Below are positions 42,352 through 52,900 of a DNA stretch of 64,000 nt, piece by piece; within the stretch, counting starts at the first letter, position 1; the number at the start of each line of letters is the position of its first letter. A program made the position numbers and the translations under genes. Below the pieces are notes generated by a model. That model worked only from the letters and a program-made list of their open reading frames with translations. It was not told the origin of the DNA and searched no databases. The DNA is from Pseudomonas orientalis (GTDB taxonomy: Bacteria; Pseudomonadota; Gammaproteobacteria; Pseudomonadales; Pseudomonadaceae): positions 3,751,001 to 3,815,000 of the forward strand of contig NZ_CP094351.1 in the NCBI RefSeq assembly GCF_022807995.1, given 5' to 3'.

Positions 42352-43362
42352 TTACGCAAGGCCTTTTATCAACAACTGCGCCACTTGCACGGCGTTAAGC
42401 GCCGCGCCTTTGCGTACGTTATCTGACGTCAGCCACAGATTTAGTTCAGCAGGGTCGTCGACACCCGCGCGTACTCGCCCTACATAAACAACGTCCTGGC
42501 CCACCGCATCGCCGACGGCCGTCGGGTAGTCGCCCGCCTCGACCAGCTCGATACCCGGGGCCTTCTCAAGGGCGCTGTTCACCGCAGCCAGATCGGCTGG
42601 CGCACCCAACTGCAGCGACACTGTCAGGCTATCGCCGAAAAACACCGGGGCTTGAACGCAGGCGGCAGAAATTTTCAGTAAAGGTGTTTCCAGCACGGCT
42701 CGCAACTCATGTACGAGGCGTTTCTCCAGCGCTGTGTGACCTTGGGCGTCCGGTGTGCCGACTTGTGCCAGCAGGTTGAAGGCCACTTGCCGATCAAAGA
42801 AGGTCGGCTCCAGCGGGCGCACATTCAACAGTTCGGCCGTCTGGCGGGCCAACTCACTGACGGCCTCGCGGCCCAGGGCGGACACGGCCAGGTTGGCGGT
42901 GACGCTTACGCGCTGGATATCCAGCAGGCCACGCAACGGCGCCAGCACTACAGCCAGATGGGTGGCAGACGCGCTAGGGCTGGCGATTTGAAACGGTTTT
43001 TTCAAGCCTTTGAGCACGTGAGCGTTGGCTTCCGGCACCACGTGCGGCGCCTGTTCGGCAGGCAATGCGCCAGACAAGTCGATCACCGAACACCCGGCAG
43101 CAATGGCGCGAGGGGCGAAGCTCAGGGTCACCGCCGGGCCGGCCGCGAAGAAGGCCAGTTGCGCCTTGTTGAAATCGAACTCATCGACTTCCTTCACCCT
43201 CACGTTCTTGCCCCGGAACGGCACCGAGGCACCGGCGGAATTGTTGCCCGCCAGCAAATAGAGGGTGCCTACCGGGAAGTCCAGCTCTTCGAGAATCTGC
43301 ACCAGGGTTTCGCCAACGGTGCCGGTGGCGCCGATCACGGCGATTTCAAAGGTCTGGGTCAT
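42352..43362 (-). CDS. Aspartate-semialdehyde dehydrogenase paralogue (Usg-like), catalytic Cys absent
   Basis: 336 residues with ASADH fold: NADP-binding IAVIGATGTVGETLVQILEE and dimerisation part RVRAGVDDPAELNLWLTSDN. Where true ASADH has the nucleophile Cys (NCTT or NCTV), this protein reads FQIASPSASATHLAV, with no Cys. It thus resembles E. coli Usg and the P. aeruginosa paralogue beside asd, and is probably not a dehydrogenase. Start at 43362 follows GAGG; a start 6 residues earlier is possible. Lies between fimV and asd. Confidence 0.85.
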   Translation of the reverse strand: MTQTFEIAVIGATGTVGETLVQILEELDFPVGTLYLLAGNNSAGASVPFRGKNVRVKEVDEFDFNKAQLAFFAAGPAVTLSFAPRAIAAGCSVIDLSGALPAEQAPHVVPEANAHVLKGLKKPFQIASPSASATHLAVVLAPLRGLLDIQRVSVTANLAVSALGREAVSELARQTAELLNVRPLEPTFFDRQVAFNLLAQVGTPDAQGHTALEKRLVHELRAVLETPLLKISAACVQAPVFFGDSLTVSLQLGAPADLAAVNSALEKAPGIELVEAGDYPTAVGDAVGQDVVYVGRVRAGVDDPAELNLWLTSDNVRKGAALNAVQVAQLLIKGLA

Positions 43363-43455
43363 GGGGGTTGCCTCGGGCATTGCGGGGGAGCGGCACTTTA
43401 CCGGGTGGCGGGGGGTGAGGCAATTGGCCCGGGGCTTGTGGTGTGGCTGAGGGCC

Positions 43456-43543
43456 TCATCGGGGGCAAGCCCCCTCCCACATTTGCCCTCATTTCAAGGT
43501 TGGAACTCGGTCAACTGTGGGAGGGGGCTTGCCCCCGATAGCG
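43456..43543. repeat. REPIN
   Basis: ATCGGGGGCAAGCCCCCTCC (from 43458) and the inverted copy GTGGGAGGGGGCTTGCCCCC (to 43543), outward orientation opposite to that at 34721. Situated between the asd terminator and the paralogue. Confidence 0.9.
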
Positions 43544-43557
43544 TCCGACAGACCAAT

Positions 43558-43590
43558 AAAAAACCCCGCGCCTGTCACCAGAACGCGGGG
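43558..43590 (-). terminator. Terminator of asd
   Basis: CCCCGCG/CGCGGGG stem followed on the reverse strand by six T residues, about 20 nt past the asd stop. Confidence 0.88.
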
Positions 43591-43611
43591 CTGTTCAATG
43601 CAGGGAAGCAA

Positions 43612-44724
43612 TCAACGCTCGAGCAAAATCCGCAGCATGCGACGCAACGGCTCAGCCGCGCCCCACAGCAACTGGTCACCAACGGTAAACGCGCCCAGGA
43701 ACTGACTACCCATGTTCAGCTTGCGCAGACGGCCCACCGGTACATTCAGAGTGCCGGTGACCTTGGTCGGGCTCAGCTCCTGCATGCTGATATCACGGTT
43801 GTTCGGCACCAGCTTGACCCAGGGGTTGTGCTGGCTGATCAGCCCTTCGATATCGGCGATCGGCACGTCTTTGTTCAGCTTGATGGTCAGCGCCTGGCTG
43901 TGGCAGCGCATGGCACCGATACGCACACAGATGCCGTCCACCGGGATCGGGTTCTTGAAGCGACCGAGGATCTTGTTGGTCTCGGCCTGAGCCTTCCACT
44001 CTTCGCGGCTCTGGCCGTTGGGCAGTTCCTTGTCGATCCACGGGATCAGGCTACCGGCCAATGGCACGCCGAAGTTTTCGGTCGGATAGGCTTCGCTGCG
44101 CATGGCGTCGGCCACACGGCGGTCGATATCCAGGATCGCGCTGGCCGGGTCGGCCAGTTGATCGGCAACCGCAGCGTGGGTCGCACCCATCTGCTTGATC
44201 AGTTCACGCATGTTCTGCGCGCCGGCGCCGGACGCCGCCTGATAGGTCATGGCGCTCATCCACTCGACCAGGCCGGCCTCGAACAAGCCGCCCAGGCCCA
44301 TCAGCATCAGGCTGACGGTGCAGTTGCCGCCCACGTAGTTCCGGGTGCCGGCATCCAGTTGCTGGTCGATGACCTTGCGGTTGACCGGGTCGAGGATGAT
44401 CACGGCATCGTCCTGCATGCGCAGGCTCGAGGCGGCGTCGATCCAGTAGCCCTGCCAGCCGGCTTCGCGCAGCTTGGGGAAGACTTCGCTGGTGTAGTCG
44501 CCGCCCTGGCAGGTCAGAATAACGTCGAGGGTCTTGAGCTCTTCAATGCTGTAGGCATCCTTGAGCGGGGCAATATCCTTGCCCACGGACGGCCCTTGGC
44601 CACCTACGTTCGAAGTGGTGAAAAACACCGGCTCAATAAGATCGAAATCCTGCTCTTCCAGCATCCGCTGCATGAGCACGGAACCGACCATACCGCGCCA
44701 ACCGATCAGACCTACACGTTTCAT
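43612..44724 (-). CDS. asd: Aspartate-semialdehyde dehydrogenase
   Basis: 370 residues. N-terminal NADP motif GLIGWRGMVGSVLMQRM, nucleophile Cys in YVGGNCTVSLMLMGLGG (about residue 135), and CVRIGAMRCHSQALT with the proton-shuttling His. It makes aspartate semialdehyde for Met, Thr, Lys and diaminopimelate; essential for cell wall. Separated from leuB by a terminator. Confidence 0.97.
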   Translation of the reverse strand: MKRVGLIGWRGMVGSVLMQRMLEEQDFDLIEPVFFTTSNVGGQGPSVGKDIAPLKDAYSIEELKTLDVILTCQGGDYTSEVFPKLREAGWQGYWIDAASSLRMQDDAVIILDPVNRKVIDQQLDAGTRNYVGGNCTVSLMLMGLGGLFEAGLVEWMSAMTYQAASGAGAQNMRELIKQMGATHAAVADQLADPASAILDIDRRVADAMRSEAYPTENFGVPLAGSLIPWIDKELPNGQSREEWKAQAETNKILGRFKNPIPVDGICVRIGAMRCHSQALTIKLNKDVPIADIEGLISQHNPWVKLVPNNRDISMQELSPTKVTGTLNVPVGRLRKLNMGSQFLGAFTVGDQLLWGAAEPLRRMLRILLER

Positions 44725-44741
44725 CGCAACTACACCTTGTT

Positions 44742-44783
44742 AAAAAGTGGGCCGCCTTGCAGCGACAACTGCAAGCGGGCCCG
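44742..44783 (-). terminator. Terminator of leuB
   Basis: Reverse strand: GGGCC-CGCTTGCAG pairs with CTGCAAG-GCGGCCC and is followed by CTTTTT. It isolates the leu genes from asd. Confidence 0.85.
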
Positions 44784-44788
44784 AGAGA

Positions 44789-45871
44789 TTACAGATTCCG
44801 CAGCGCGGCGACTACAGCATCGCCCATTTCTTGCGTCCCGACTTTGGTGCAACCCTGGGACCAGATATCGCCGGTGCGCAAGCCCTGGTCGAGCACCAGG
44901 CTCACGGCTTTCTCGATCGCGTCCGCCGCGTCCGCCAGGTTGAAGCTGTAACGCAGCATCATCGACACCGATAAAATGGTCGCCAACGGGTTGGCAATGC
45001 CCTGCCCCGCAATGTCCGGCGCCGAGCCGTGGCACGGCTCGTACATACCCTTGTTGTTGGTGTCCAGGGAGGCCGACGGCAGCATACCGATGGAACCGGT
45101 GAGCATCGACGCCTGGTCGGACAGAATGTCGCCGAACAGGTTGTCGGTGACGATCACGTCGAATTGCTTGGGCGCACGCACCAGTTGCATGGCGGCATTG
45201 TCGACGTACATGTGGCTCAGTTCGACGTCCGGGTAGTCCTTGGCCACTTCTTCGACGATTTCGCGCCATAGTTGGCTGGACGCCAGTACGTTGGCCTTGT
45301 CCACCGAGCAGATCTTCTTGCCGCGCACGCGGGCCATGTCGAAACCGACACGGGCGATACGGCGGATTTCGCTTTCGCTGTACGGCAGGGTGTCGTAGGC
45401 CTGACGCTCGCCGTTTTCCAACTCGCGCACACCGCGTGGCGAACCGAAATAGATACCGCCGGTCAGCTCACGCACGATGAGGATGTCCAGACCCGCCACC
45501 ACGTCCGGCTTGAGGCTCGAGGCGTCGGCCAGTTGCGGATAAAGGATGGCCGGGCGCAGGTTGCCGAACAGGCCCAGTTGCGCACGGATTTTCAGCAGGC
45601 CGCGCTCAGGGCGGATGTCCCGTTCGATCTTGTCCCACTTCGGGCCGCCCACGGCGCCCAGCAGCACAGCGTCGGCCGCGCGGGCACGGTCCAGGGTTTC
45701 ATCGGCCAGGGGCACGCCGTGCTTGTCGATGGCGGCGCCGCCGATCACGTCGTGGCTCAGCTCGAAGCCCAGGCTGTACTTGCTGTTGGCGAGCTCCAGC
45801 ACCTTGACCGCTTCGGCCATGATTTCCGGACCGATACCGTCGCCAGGGAGAATCAGAATCTGCTTGCTCAT
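44789..45871 (-). CDS. leuB: 3-isopropylmalate dehydrogenase
   Basis: 360 residues. Motifs: GPEIMAEAVKVLEL, GPKWDKIERDIRPERGLL, RELTGGIYFG and substrate/Mg residues in DNLFGDILSDQASMLTGSIG. NAD-dependent oxidative decarboxylation in leucine synthesis. Last leu gene of the cluster leuC-leuD-(methyltransferase)-leuB. Confidence 0.97.
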   Translation of the reverse strand: MSKQILILPGDGIGPEIMAEAVKVLELANSKYSLGFELSHDVIGGAAIDKHGVPLADETLDRARAADAVLLGAVGGPKWDKIERDIRPERGLLKIRAQLGLFGNLRPAILYPQLADASSLKPDVVAGLDILIVRELTGGIYFGSPRGVRELENGERQAYDTLPYSESEIRRIARVGFDMARVRGKKICSVDKANVLASSQLWREIVEEVAKDYPDVELSHMYVDNAAMQLVRAPKQFDVIVTDNLFGDILSDQASMLTGSIGMLPSASLDTNNKGMYEPCHGSAPDIAGQGIANPLATILSVSMMLRYSFNLADAADAIEKAVSLVLDQGLRTGDIWSQGCTKVGTQEMGDAVVAALRNL

Positions 45872-45924
45872 GGGTTCCTCATTTCATCGAGCGACCCGCC
45901 CGCGGGCAGGTCGGGGAAAATCAA

Positions 45925-46689
45925 TCAGCGTTGGGCGAAGACCACCAGCACGTCGGTGCTGAAGGTGCCGTCGGCCTGAATTTCGTAGTAATCGCGCACT
46001 TCCTGGCCCATTGCCTGTTGCAGCTCAAGGATTGCCGCGCGCAATACCTCCGGCGTGCGCATACGCTCGACCCACGAGGTGTACTCCAGGCGCAGGCGCT
46101 GGCGCAGGCTGTTACGCACATGCAGACCGGATTCGCTCAGTTGCTGCATCCACTCTGCGGCAGAGTAATCACGCACATGGCTGGTGTCGCGCAGTACTTC
46201 GACGGTTTGCAGGTAAGTGTCCAGCAACGGGCTGCCCGGTGACAACACATCCACGAAGGCCGCCACGCCGCCCGGCTTGAGTACCCGACGTACTTCGCGC
46301 AGGGCCAGGCCAAGGTCGCTCCAGTGGTGGGCCGAATAACGGCTGAATACGAAGTCGAACTCGCCATCGGCAAACGGCAGGCGTTCGGCGGCACCGTGTA
46401 CGGTGCTGATATTGGTGAAACCGCGATCTTGCGCAGCGGCAGCCACCACATCAAGCATCTGTTGGGACAAGTCGCAGGCCACCACTTCTTTAACCAACGG
46501 TGCGACATGGAAACTGACATGACCGGCACCGCAGCCCAGGTCCAGCAGTCGTGCGCTGCCCTGCCCGGCCAGTTCGGCCTGGAGCAGCGCAAATTCGGTG
46601 CCCTGGGCGTGAACGGCGCTGCTCAGGTAGGCCGCAGCTTGCTCGCCGAATTGTTTTTGCACGACTTGGGTGTGGGCGGTGGTGGTCAT
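45925..46689 (-). CDS. SAM-dependent methyltransferase (UbiE/class I)
   Basis: 254 residues. SAM-binding motif LLDLGCGAGHVSFHVA (about 45-60), acidic loop VVACDLSQQMLDVV, and post-motif FDFVFSRYSAHHWSD. Resembles small-molecule methyltransferases of the UbiE/Coq5 type. Its place between leuD and leuB is conserved in Pseudomonas, but no role in leucine synthesis is known. Gap to leuD is occupied by a REPIN. Confidence 0.88.
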   Translation of the reverse strand: MTTTAHTQVVQKQFGEQAAAYLSSAVHAQGTEFALLQAELAGQGSARLLDLGCGAGHVSFHVAPLVKEVVACDLSQQMLDVVAAAAQDRGFTNISTVHGAAERLPFADGEFDFVFSRYSAHHWSDLGLALREVRRVLKPGGVAAFVDVLSPGSPLLDTYLQTVEVLRDTSHVRDYSAAEWMQQLSESGLHVRNSLRQRLRLEYTSWVERMRTPEVLRAAILELQQAMGQEVRDYYEIQADGTFSTDVLVVFAQR

Positions 46690-46725
46690 GGGCTTTCCTC
46701 GGGTTTTGTGTTGTTAACACTGGCC

Positions 46726-46805
46726 TCATCGGGGGCAAGCCCCCTCCCGCCTTTTGATCTGCGAATACATTCAAATGTGGGAGGGGGCTTGCCCCCGATA
46801 GCGGC
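46726..46805. repeat. REPIN
   Basis: TCATCGGGGGCAAGCCCCCT (from 46726) and inverted GTGGGAGGGGGCTTGCCCCC (to about 46805), with 25 bp between. Between the methyltransferase gene and leuD. Confidence 0.9.
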
Positions 46806-46818
46806 GGTCCTGCCTACC

Positions 46819-47460
46819 TCAATCGCGAAACAACCACGGCTGGCTCGCCCGGTGCTTGCTCTCAAATGCCGCAATCGCGTCGCCGTCCTGCAAGGTCAGG
46901 CCGATATCGTCCAGGCCATTGATCAGGCAGTGCTTGCGAAAGGCTTCCACTTCGAAGTGGTACACCTTGCCATCCGGACGGGTCACGGTCTGTGCGGCCA
47001 GGTCTACCGTCAACTGGTAGCCCACATTGGCTTCCACCTGCTGGAACAGCTCGTCCACTTCGGCATCGCTCAGGATGATCGGCAACAGGCCATTCTTGAA
47101 GCTGTTGTTGAAGAAGATATCGGCATAGCTCGGCGCGATGATGCTGCGAAAGCCATATTCTTCCAGGGCCCACGGCGCATGTTCACGGCTGGAGCCGCAA
47201 CCGAAGTTTTCCCGCGCCAGCAACACACTGGCGCCCTGGTAACGCTCGGCGTTGAGTACGAAGTCCTTGTTCAGCGGGCGCTTGGAGTTGTCCTGGTAGG
47301 CGTAGCCCACGTCCAGGTAGCGCCACTCGTCAAACAGGTTGGGGCCGAAACCGGTGCGCTTGATCGACTTCAGAAACTGCTTGGGAATGATCTGGTCGGT
47401 GTCCACGTTGGCACGGTCCAACGGCGCGACTAAACCTGTGTGTTGTGTAAAAGCACGCAT
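46819..47460 (-). CDS. leuD: 3-isopropylmalate dehydratase small subunit
   Basis: 213 residues: FTQHTGLVAPLDRANVDTDQ, RENFGCGSSREHAPWALEEY and FFNNSFKNGLLPI are the swivelling-domain motifs of LeuD. With LeuC it isomerises isopropylmalate. 10 nt after leuC. Confidence 0.97.
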   Translation of the reverse strand: MRAFTQHTGLVAPLDRANVDTDQIIPKQFLKSIKRTGFGPNLFDEWRYLDVGYAYQDNSKRPLNKDFVLNAERYQGASVLLARENFGCGSSREHAPWALEEYGFRSIIAPSYADIFFNNSFKNGLLPIILSDAEVDELFQQVEANVGYQLTVDLAAQTVTRPDGKVYHFEVEAFRKHCLINGLDDIGLTLQDGDAIAAFESKHRASQPWLFRD

Positions 47461-47470
47461 GGGGTATTCC

Positions 47471-48889
47471 TCAGATCAATTCGCGAACGTCGATGAAACG
47501 ACCGTTGACGGCTGCGGCGGCAGCCATGGCCGGGCTGACCAGGTGGGTACGCCCACCGGCGCCCTGACGCCCTTCGAAGTTACGGTTGGAGGTCGACGCG
47601 CAATGCTCGCCGGATTCCAGGCGGTCCGGGTTCATCGCCAGGCACATGGAGCAGCCCGGCTCGCGCCATTCGAAACCGGCTTCGAGGAAGATCTTGTCCA
47701 GGCCCTCGGCTTCAGCCTGGGCTTTGACCAGACCTGAACCGGGCACCACGATGGCCTGCTTGATGGTCGAGGCCACCTTGCGGCCCTTGGCGATCACGGC
47801 AGCGGCACGCAGGTCTTCGATGCGCGAGTTGGTGCAGGAGCCGATGAACACGCGATCCAGCTGGATATCGGTGATCGCCTGGTTGGCCTTTAACCCCATG
47901 TACTTGAGGGCGCGCTCGATGGAACCGCGCTTGACCAAGTCGGCTTCCTGAGCCGGGTCCGGCACGTTCTGATCAACGGCCAATACCATTTCCGGCGAAG
48001 TGCCCCAGCTGACTTGCGGCTTGATCTGCGCGGCATCGAGTTCAACCACGGTGTCGAACACCGCGTCGGCATCGGACACCAGATCTTTCCAGGCTTCGAC
48101 GGCGGCGTCCCAATCGGCGCCCTGCGGCGCGAATGGGCGGCCCTTGACGTATTCGACGGTCTTTTCGTCCGCCGCCACCATGCCCACGCGGGCACCGGCT
48201 TCGATGGACATGTTGCAGATGGTCATGCGGCCTTCAATGGACAGGTCGCGAATAGCGCTGCCGGCGAACTCGATGGCATGGCCGTTACCGCCGGCGGTGC
48301 CGATCTTGCCGATCACCGCGAGCACGATGTCCTTGGCGGTCACGCCAAACGGCAGCTGGCCTTCGACGCGTACCAGCATGTTCTTCATTTTCTTGGCGAC
48401 CAGGCACTGGGTGGCGAACACATGCTCCACCTCCGAAGTGCCGATGCCATGGGCCAGGGCGCCGAATGCGCCGTGGGTGGAGGTATGGGAGTCGCCGCAG
48501 ACCACGGTCATGCCCGGCAGGGTCGCGCCCTGCTCCGGGCCGATCACGTGGACGATGCCTTGACGCACGTCATTCATCTTGAATTCGGTGATGCCGTATT
48601 CATCGCAGTAGTCGTCGAGGGTCTGCACCTGCAAGCGCGACACCGTATCGACAATGGCGTCGATGCCGCCCTTGCGCTCCGGGGTGGTGGGCACGTTGTG
48701 GTCCGGGGTGGCGATGATGGAGTCGACGCGCCATGGCTTGCGCCCGGCCAGCCGCAGGCCTTCGAACGCTTGGGGCGAGGTCACTTCATGGATGATGTGG
48801 CGGTCGATGTAGATCAGCGACGATCCATCATCGCGACGTTTCACTTCATGGGAATCCCAAAGCTTGTCGTAAAGCGTTTTGCCGGCCAT
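47471..48889 (-). CDS. leuC: 3-isopropylmalate dehydratase large subunit
   Basis: 472 residues, aconitase fold. The three Fe-S Cys are in FIGSCTNSRIEDLRAA and REPGCSMCLAMNPDRL; substrate loop ATPDHNVPTTPERKGG. First gene of leuCD. Divergent from the LysR gene with a 139-bp shared control region. Confidence 0.97.
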   Translation of the reverse strand: MAGKTLYDKLWDSHEVKRRDDGSSLIYIDRHIIHEVTSPQAFEGLRLAGRKPWRVDSIIATPDHNVPTTPERKGGIDAIVDTVSRLQVQTLDDYCDEYGITEFKMNDVRQGIVHVIGPEQGATLPGMTVVCGDSHTSTHGAFGALAHGIGTSEVEHVFATQCLVAKKMKNMLVRVEGQLPFGVTAKDIVLAVIGKIGTAGGNGHAIEFAGSAIRDLSIEGRMTICNMSIEAGARVGMVAADEKTVEYVKGRPFAPQGADWDAAVEAWKDLVSDADAVFDTVVELDAAQIKPQVSWGTSPEMVLAVDQNVPDPAQEADLVKRGSIERALKYMGLKANQAITDIQLDRVFIGSCTNSRIEDLRAAAVIAKGRKVASTIKQAIVVPGSGLVKAQAEAEGLDKIFLEAGFEWREPGCSMCLAMNPDRLESGEHCASTSNRNFEGRQGAGGRTHLVSPAMAAAAAVNGRFIDVRELI

Positions 48890-49028
48890 CAGTCGGTCCT
48901 CATCAGCGGTGTTTCTATGCGCCGGGCTTTCAATAACCCTTTGGCTTGTGAGGCTGATGGTATGGCGCTACATTAAATAACTCAAATTCATATTTTTTAT
49001 GCTTTGGATTACCAACTGGAATACCACT

Positions 49029-49919
49029 ATGGACCTGGCCAACCTCAACGCCTTTATCGCCATCGCCGAGACCGGCAGCTTCTCCGGCGCCGGGGAACGC
49101 TTGCACCTGACCCAGCCGGCCATCAGCAAACGCATTGCCGGCCTTGAGCAACAATTGAAGGTCCGACTGTTCGACCGCCTGGGCCGCGAAGTCGGCTTGA
49201 CCGAAGCGGGGCGGGCCTTGTTGCCGCGTGCCTATCAGATCCTGAATGTGCTGGATGACACCCGTCGCGCCCTGACCAACCTGACCGGCGAAGTCAGCGG
49301 GCGCCTCACACTGGCCACCAGCCACCACATTGGCCTGCACCGTCTGCCGCCGGTCCTGCGCACCTTCACTCGGCAATACCCGAGCGTGGCGTTGGATATT
49401 CAATTCCTCGATTCGGAAGTGGCCTACGAAGAAATCCTCCACGGCCGCGCCGAAGTGGCGGTCATCACCCTGGCGCCCGAGCCGCACAACCTGGTGCGCG
49501 CGACGCCGGTGTGGGACGACCCGCTGGATTTCGTGGTGGCTCCCGAACACAGCCTGATCAGCAACGGCTCCGTCAGCCTGGCCGATATCGCCGGGCACCC
49601 TGCAGTGTTTCCCGGCGGCAACACCTTTACCCACCATATTGTCAGTCGCCTGTTCGAGGCCCAGGGCCTGACGCCGAATATCGCGATGAGCACCAACTAC
49701 CTGGAAACCATCAAGATGATGGTGTCCATCGGCCTGGCCTGGAGCGTGTTACCGCGCACCATGCTGGATGATCAGGTGGCAAGTATCGCTTTGCCGGGCA
49801 TACAGCTGCGTCGCCAGCTAGGCTATATCGTGCACACCGAAAGGACGCTGTCGAACGCTGCGCGGGCTTTCATGAGCCTGTTGGATGCACAGGTCGATCC
49901 GCCAGGGACACCGGCATGA
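49029..49919 (+). CDS. LysR-family transcriptional regulator
   Basis: 296 residues from MDLANLNAFIAIAETGSFSG; winged helix 1-60 (LTQPAISKRIAGLEQQLKVR), effector domain about 90-290. Ten upstream codons are rejected as non-homologous to the family N-terminus. Divergent from leuC, the usual geometry for a regulator of its neighbour, so control of leuCD (and leuB) is likely but inferred. The intergenic AT-rich stretch (ATTCATATTTTTTATG) may hold the binding site. Confidence 0.92.
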   Translation: MDLANLNAFIAIAETGSFSGAGERLHLTQPAISKRIAGLEQQLKVRLFDRLGREVGLTEAGRALLPRAYQILNVLDDTRRALTNLTGEVSGRLTLATSHHIGLHRLPPVLRTFTRQYPSVALDIQFLDSEVAYEEILHGRAEVAVITLAPEPHNLVRATPVWDDPLDFVVAPEHSLISNGSVSLADIAGHPAVFPGGNTFTHHIVSRLFEAQGLTPNIAMSTNYLETIKMMVSIGLAWSVLPRTMLDDQVASIALPGIQLRRQLGYIVHTERTLSNAARAFMSLLDAQVDPPGTPA

Positions 49920-49985
49920 TCATGTGCGGCCTCGGGTTTAAAGAATAGCGCGCTGTCTTCCCATCGAGCCAAGGCCCTTTGAATA

Positions 49986-52900
49986 ATGCCCAACCCCGTT
50001 GATTCCGTGCCACCGCTGCCCCGCATCTACGCCCTGGACCCACAAGAGGCGGAACAACGCTGGGACAGCGCCCCGCAACTGCTGTCGGCGCTCAATGCCG
50101 CGCGGCTGGGCGCGTGGTGCTGGGAAATCGGCACGGGGAGAATCAGTTGGTCTCGGGGCACTCAGGCACTGTTTGGCTACGACCCGCGCCAGCCACTGCC
50201 CAACGACCTCAATTACCTCGACCTGCTGGCGCCTGAAGACCGCGCCCGCGTAGTGCGGGCGTTTCATGCAGTGCTGGCCGGCGAACCGGTCGAGCAGGCC
50301 ATGCATCACCGCATCCAATGGCCCGATGGCAGCCTGCACTGGCTGGAAATAAACGGCAGCCTGGTGCCGGATAAAAACGGCAGGCACCGAATGATCGGGG
50401 TGATCCGCGAGATCACTCACCAGCGCGAGCGGGAAGACGCCCTCAGCCACTCTGAAAAACGCTTCGCCACCCTCTTCCACCTGTGCCCGAACATGGTGCT
50501 GCTGACGCGCCAGGCCGACGGCCGGATCAGCGAAGCCAACCATCATTTCGAACTGCTGTTCGGCTGGCCGGTGGCGCAAGTCATTGGCCGCACCACGCTG
50601 GAGCTGGGCCTGTGGCGCGATCCGGAGCAGCGCGCGCACCTGGTCAGGGCCACCCAGCGCAAAGGTGAATCCATCACCATGGAAGTGCAATTCTGCGCCA
50701 GTAACGGCCAGATCCACGATGGCACGCTCAGTGCGCAAAAGGTCGAACTGGACGGCGAGGCCTATCTGCTCAGCACCTTTCTTGACACCACCGAGCGCAA
50801 AAACGCCGAGCAAGCGCTCAAGGACAGCCAGGAGCGCCTGGACCTGGCGCTGGACTCGGCGCAACTGGGCACCTGGGACTGGCACATCCCGACCGGCATG
50901 CTCTACGGCTCGGCCCGTGCCGCCCAGCTCCATGGCCTGCCGTGCGAGCCGTTCCATGAATCCTTCGATGCGTTTTTTGAAGGCATGACCGACAAGGATC
51001 GTGAGGACATGCGCCATGCCTACCGCAGCCTGCGTGAAGGCCCAGGTGGAAACTACCAATTGACCTACCGCGTGCCCGCCGAGGACGGCAGCGTGCGCTA
51101 CCTGGAAAGCCGGGCACGTCTGTATCGCGATGAATCCGGCAAGCCCCTGCGCATGGCCGGCACTTTGCTTGATATCACCGATCAGGTGGAACGCGAGCAA
51201 CGCCTGAGCGCTTCCGAAGAGAAATTCGCCAGCCTGTTCCAGGCCAGTCCCGACCCTATCTGCGTCACCTGCCTGGACAGCGGCGAGTTTATCGAGATCA
51301 ATCCGGCGTTCACCCAGACATTTGGCTGGACGGCCGCCGAAGTGATCGACAAAAGCGTCGAGCAGATTGGCTTGTGGGATGAGTCAAGCAAGCGCCTGCA
51401 ACGCATCGAGCACGTGATTCGCGAGCAGTCATTGAGCAATGTGGCGATCGTGGTGCATGCCAAGAACGGACAGACCCTGACCTGCGTGATTTCAAGTCGT
51501 TTGATCAAGGTCAACCAGCAGCCGTGCATCGTCACGACACTGCGCGATATCACCCAGCAGCAACGCTCGGAGGCGGCGCTCAAGGCCAGTGAGGAGAAAT
51601 TCGCCAAAGCCTTCCATTCCAGCCCCGATGCCATTTCGATCACCGAGCGCGACACGGGTCGATACGTGGAGGTCAATGATGGGTTTTGCCGCCTGACCGG
51701 TTATCGCGCCGAAGAAGCCATCGGCCTCACCCTGTACCAGATCGGCATCTGGGCCGATGAAAACCAGCGCACCGCGCTATTGGCCGAATTGCAGATCAAG
51801 GGGCGCATCCATCACCTGGAAATGCTATGGCACAACAAAGGTGGCGAGGTGCTGGCGGTGGAAGTGTCGGTCGAACCGATCACCCTGAATGAAACGCCCT
51901 GCCTGCTGCTGACCGCCAGGGATGTAAGCCTGTTGAAAAATGCCCAGGCCCAGATCCGCCACCTGGCCTATCACGACCCGCTGACCAACCTGCCCAACCG
52001 TGCGCTGCTGATGGACCGCCTGAGCCAGCAGATCGCCCTGCTCAAGCGCCACAACCTGCGTGGCGCCCTGCTGTTTCTCGACCTCGATCACTTCAAACAC
52101 ATCAACGACTCCCTCGGTCACCCGGTGGGCGATACTGTGTTGAAAATCGTCACCGCACGCCTGGAAGCCAGCGTGCGCACGGAAGATACGGTGGCGCGCC
52201 TGGGCGGAGATGAGTTCGTGGTGCTGCTCAGCGGCCTGGAAGGCTCACGCACGCAAGTCAGCGGCCAGGTGCAGGCCCTGGCTGATACCCTGCGCGAATT
52301 GCTCTCCGAACCCATGTTCCTCGACGGCCACCGCTTGCAGGTGACGCCAAGCATCGGCGTGGCGCTGATCCCGGACCATGGCACCACCCCCGCAGACCTG
52401 CTCAAGCGCGCTGACATCGCCCTGTACCGCGCCAAGGATTCGGGGCGCAACACCACGCAGATGTTTCACAACAGCATGCAGAAAACCGCCAGCGAGCGCC
52501 TGCGCATGGAAACCGACCTGCGCCTGGCCCTGTCACGCGGTGAATTCAGCGTGCACTACCAGCCTCAGGTGGATGCGCGTGGCAACAGGATCGTCGGCGC
52601 CGAGGCCCTGGTGCGCTGGCAACACCCGCAACTGGGGGCGCAGTCGCCAGGGGAATTCATCAAGGTGCTGGAGGACAGCGGCTTGATCCTGGAGGTGGGC
52701 ACCTGGATCCTCGACCAAGCGTGCGGCGCATTTGCGCGGTTGATTGCCGAGGGCCTGGTCGACCCGCTGAATTTCAGCCTGTGCGTGAATATCAGCCCCC
52801 GGCAGTTTCGCCAGAACGACTTTGTGGAACGGGTTGAGCGCAGTCTGAAGCAGCATCTGCTGCCCTACAGCTTTCTGAAACTGGAAATCACCGAAGGTAT

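Noticed and set aside
42709..44943. 744-codon forward open frame
   Set aside because: Antisense to the ASADH paralogue, asd and leuB; crosses a REPIN and two terminators.
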